Origin: Lachnospiraceae bacterium UBA1258
GTDB lineage: Bacteria; Bacillota; Clostridia; Lachnospirales; Lachnospiraceae
Assembly: GCA_002308235.1 (NCBI GenBank)
Contig: DBVS01000083.1
Span: 2,116-18,070 of the forward strand
DNA: 15,955 nt
Direction of reading: 5' to 3'
The position numbers were made by a program, and so were the translations under genes. The stretch's first letter is position 1, and every line of letters starts with the position of its first letter. The notes beneath the pieces are model-generated. The model saw only the letters and a program-made list of their open reading frames with translations, ran no database searches and was not told where the DNA came from. Below, one piece after another: positions 13,491 through 15,955 of the stretch.

Positions 13491-13520
13491 TTGGAATAAA
13501 ATCAAAACATAATGTATACG
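13491..13520 (+). promoter_or_regulatory. Predicted promoter of the esterase/GH43 unit
   Basis: TTGGAA (13491-13496) and TATACG (13515-13520) with an 18-base spacer. Transcription would start near 13527, giving a leader of about 29 bases before the ATG at 13556, with the AAGGGGAT ribosome binding site inside. The match is moderate; the intrinsic terminator upstream makes an independent promoter here likely. Confidence 0.45.
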
Positions 13521-13555
13521 ATCAATCAATGTGTCATTTTTAAGGGGATATAACC

Positions 13556-15292
13556 ATGATCGAAAGAGAAGTCAGGGGGCCCGTAGCTCCCAGGGATCCT
13601 GTTAAAAAACGTCCTTTTTACTATATAATGCGCAAAAAGAAAGTGCTCGGTTCACCTCAGGCAGACGGCAGGGGGATCCAGTTCATTTATGAGAGCGACG
13701 GAAGACTTGAAGCCAGTGCGAAACTGGTGGGAAATCTCACGGACGAAACCATGATACGGGAACTTTCCACGGCGGAGGGCTTTAAAAAGCAGGTAAACTC
13801 CATCGGCGTAGTGGTAACGAGAGCGGGGGAGCCCGTTAACGTGCGTTTTGCTTTTCAGATGTACGGAGTGAGGGACCCTTACGCATCGGGGACCACACTC
13901 TATATGGACACTCTTTCCGACGGAATGGAAAGGGTTCTTGATCTTTCAAATGCAGACTGGTACGGAGACGACCGGATACCCGGGCAGATCCGCTTTGAAT
14001 TCGAGACTGCGGGTCTGGAAGCGGAAGTCAGCGTCTGCCTTTATCTTAACGACGGTTATACCGCTCCCCAACAGACGGAAGATAAGCCCATAGATTTTAA
14101 AAGTGACAAGTATCGCGCCATCATTGAGCGTTCCATCCTTCAAAAGGGTAATATACACAGAGTAAAATCCGCCCTTGAAAGAGCAAAAAAAGGTGAAGAA
14201 GTTACCGTAGCCTTCATCGGCGGTTCCATTACCCAGGGCGCAGGCGCCATCCCCATTAACTCGGAATGCTATGCCAGAAAGGTCTTCGAAGGCTTTTGCA
14301 ATCTTACGGACCGGGAATACGACGATAACGTAAAATACGTTAAAGCGGGCCTCGGAGGAACGCCTTCGGAGCTTGGGATGCTCCGTTATGACAGAGATGT
14401 TCTTGCGGGCGGAAGCATCGCTCCGGATGTGGTGATCGTTGAATTTGCCGTAAACGACGAGGGCGACGAGACACAGGGCGACTGCTTTGATTCACTGGTG
14501 AGAAAGATATACAACGGCCCCGAAAATCCCGCAGTTATCCTGCTTTTCTCGGTATTTGCGGATGACGGAAATCTGGAAGAACGTTTAAAACCCGTGGGAT
14601 TTTCTTACGATCTTCCCATGGTCAGCATTAAACAGGCGGTGACTCCCCAGTTTTATAAAAGCGAAGAAGAAGGCCGGGTGATTACCAAGAGCCAGTTCTT
14701 CTACGACATGTATCACCCCACAAACGCAGGCCACAGGATCATGGCCGACAGTGTGTTAAGGCTCTTTAAGCTGGCAGATGAGTCTGAGGATATGCCCGAA
14801 CTTTCGATAGCTGATATCAAACCTCCCAAGAGCGCGGATTTTGAAGACGTCTACTTTGTGGGACGCGACGATATCAACAACTCAAGAGCCGTCAGATCCT
14901 TTAACGAAGGAGCCTTTCTTTTTAAGGATACGGAGCTCCATCGGGCGGAAAGAAACATGGACCTTTTCGGCACTCCCGAGTTTCCCGATAACTGGATGTA
15001 CGACGGAAACAAGGCCGAGGGCAGGGAAGCAACCTTTACGTTGAATGTTTTCTGCAGGAGACTGCTCTTAACTTACATGGATTCCGCTTCTCCCAAAGTC
15101 GGAACCGTTGTTGTCACCGATAACGGCAAAGAAGTTCTTAAGATCGACCCGCATATTGTGGGCTGGACACATGCAAATGCACGCATCATCGTAAGAAACG
15201 ATGAGCCGGGCGAACACGAAATAAAAATAACCGTACCGACCGAGGATATCGGCAGGAAATTTACGATACTGGGTTTCGGTATAGTGGACTAG
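13556..15292 (+). CDS. Multidomain SGNH/GDSL-type carbohydrate esterase
   Basis: Predicted esterase of 578 residues with the catalytic domain in the middle. SGNH blocks are clear: nucleophile S224 in FIGGSITQG (a GDSL variant), block II glycine in GLGGTPS (265-271), N300 in EFAVND, and the catalytic pair D384 and H387 in DMYHPTNAGH. The N-terminal 190 residues and the C-terminal segment (about 430-578) are predicted beta-rich and look like accessory jelly-roll domains. That layout resembles acetyl-xylan or pectin-type carbohydrate esterases more than small GDSL lipases. It likely removes acetyl or similar acyl groups from oligosaccharides. No signal peptide (MIEREVRGPVAPRD), so it should be intracellular, which fits import of acylated fragments. 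The start follows AAGGGGAT. It begins a new transcription unit after the terminator at 13378-13403. The exact esterase family and substrate are not resolved. Confidence 0.87.
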   Translation: MIEREVRGPVAPRDPVKKRPFYYIMRKKKVLGSPQADGRGIQFIYESDGRLEASAKLVGNLTDETMIRELSTAEGFKKQVNSIGVVVTRAGEPVNVRFAFQMYGVRDPYASGTTLYMDTLSDGMERVLDLSNADWYGDDRIPGQIRFEFETAGLEAEVSVCLYLNDGYTAPQQTEDKPIDFKSDKYRAIIERSILQKGNIHRVKSALERAKKGEEVTVAFIGGSITQGAGAIPINSECYARKVFEGFCNLTDREYDDNVKYVKAGLGGTPSELGMLRYDRDVLAGGSIAPDVVIVEFAVNDEGDETQGDCFDSLVRKIYNGPENPAVILLFSVFADDGNLEERLKPVGFSYDLPMVSIKQAVTPQFYKSEEEGRVITKSQFFYDMYHPTNAGHRIMADSVLRLFKLADESEDMPELSIADIKPPKSADFEDVYFVGRDDINNSRAVRSFNEGAFLFKDTELHRAERNMDLFGTPEFPDNWMYDGNKAEGREATFTLNVFCRRLLLTYMDSASPKVGTVVVTDNGKEVLKIDPHIVGWTHANARIIVRNDEPGEHEIKITVPTEDIGRKFTILGFGIVD

Positions 15293-15305
15293 GTCAGCGG
15301 CAAAG

Positions 15306-15955
15306 ATGAGAGAGGATATTAACCCGATAATAAAAATGGACTATCCCGATCCCGACGTGATCAGGGTGGGAGATGTCTATTATATGGTAAGTACCACCAT
15401 GTACTTTATGCCGGGCGGCGCCATCCTGCAGTCTTACGATCTCGTAAACTGGGAACTCGTGGGATACATTTTCGACACCCTCGATGACACTCCCGCAGAA
15501 AGAATGGAACTCGAACAGACTGAATATGCGGGCGGTATGTGGGCTCCTTCCATAGTGTACGAGAAGGATCGGTTTTACGTCTTCTTTATGAGCCACAGCG
15601 GCAAAAAGAACTATCTTTTCGAAGCAGAGAGCATAAAGGGTCCCTGGACAAAGAAAGTGGTGGAAGGCGAATATCACGACGCCTCCGTGCTTTTTGACAA
15701 CGGAAGCTGCTATCTTGTATACGGAAACACCGAAATACGTTTGACCGAGTTAAACAGTGAGCTTACCGGACCTAAAAAGGGCGGCCTCGACCGAGTTATA
15801 GTCAGAGACAGGAAGGGCGTGGCCCTTGGTTATGAGGGCTCTCACATAAAGAAGATCGGCAGGAACTACTATCTTTTCCTGATAAACTGGCCAAAGGACG
15901 GGATCAGGACCGAAAGCTGCTTTAAGTCCGACAGCCTTGAAGGCGAATTCAAAGG
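15306..15955 (+). CDS. GH43-family glycosidase (5' part, cut by window edge)
   Basis: An open frame of 216 codons running past the window end. The product begins MREDINPIIKMDYPDPDVIR. The five-bladed propeller family GH43 is indicated by YPDPDVIRVGDVYYMVSTT with the candidate base D15, WAPSIVYEKDRFYVFF, YHDASVLFD with the candidate pKa-tuning aspartate D125, and GYEGSHIKK with candidate acid E177. GH43 enzymes are inverting arabinofuranosidases, xylosidases, arabinanases or exo-galactosidases; the subfamily cannot be fixed from this fragment. No signal peptide, so cytoplasmic action is likely. The ATG is the only start in this frame after the stop at 15282-15284. It lacks a good ribosome binding site and lies 13 bases after the esterase stop, so translation may be coupled to that gene. 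Confidence 0.85.
   Translation, partial: MREDINPIIKMDYPDPDVIRVGDVYYMVSTTMYFMPGGAILQSYDLVNWELVGYIFDTLDDTPAERMELEQTEYAGGMWAPSIVYEKDRFYVFFMSHSGKKNYLFEAESIKGPWTKKVVEGEYHDASVLFDNGSCYLVYGNTEIRLTELNSELTGPKKGGLDRVIVRDRKGVALGYEGSHIKKIGRNYYLFLINWPKDGIRTESCFKSDSLEGEFK

Overview
The window looks like a chromosomal carbohydrate-use locus from a Gram-positive, anaerobic-type bacterium, most likely a Bacillota member near Lachnospiraceae. This rests on the strong GGAGG-type ribosome binding sites, a lipoprotein substrate-binding protein, moderate GC, intrinsic terminators with U-tracts, and the gut/rumen style of gene clustering. No 16S or other phylogenetic marker is present, so the taxonomy is inferred.

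Layout: (1) 1-236, minus strand: start of an alpha-L-fucosidase (GH29) that runs off the left edge. (2) 237-506: divergent regulatory region with a promoter for the fucosidase, a strong palindrome, phased A-tracts and the leader of the next operon. (3) 507-8685, plus strand: an operon of a family-5 lipoprotein binding protein, two permeases, two ATPases (a complete Opp/Dpp-type ABC importer) and a PHP-fold CehA/McbA-family metallohydrolase. (4) 8682-9587, minus strand: an AraC-family regulator whose 3' end overlaps the metallohydrolase tail to tail. (5) 9682-13390, plus strand: a tight operon of a GH105 unsaturated-uronyl hydrolase, a ROK sugar kinase and a large uncharacterised helical-toroid protein, closed by an intrinsic terminator that starts inside the last codons. 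(6) 13556-15955, plus strand: a new transcription unit of a multidomain SGNH esterase and a GH43 enzyme that runs off the right edge. No stretch longer than 300 bases lacks a gene. I saw no RNA genes, insertion sequences or CRISPR arrays.

How it may work: the binding protein is the only clearly exported product. None of the enzymes, including the two cut by the window edges, has a visible signal peptide. The simplest reading is that the Opp-type transporter, despite its peptide-transporter ancestry, imports branched and probably acylated oligosaccharides released outside the cell. The cytoplasmic enzymes then remove fucose (GH29), esters (SGNH), arabinose/xylose/galactose-type residues (GH43) and unsaturated uronic acid (GH105), and the ROK kinase phosphorylates a released sugar. 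The AraC protein is the likely local sensor. Candidate substrates are pectic rhamnogalacturonan side chains, arabinogalactan-protein glycans or decorated xylans; sequence alone does not decide.

The least explained parts are the protein at 11726-13390 and the metallohydrolase at 7012-8685. Both sit firmly in the operons, yet neither has an obvious assigned reaction.
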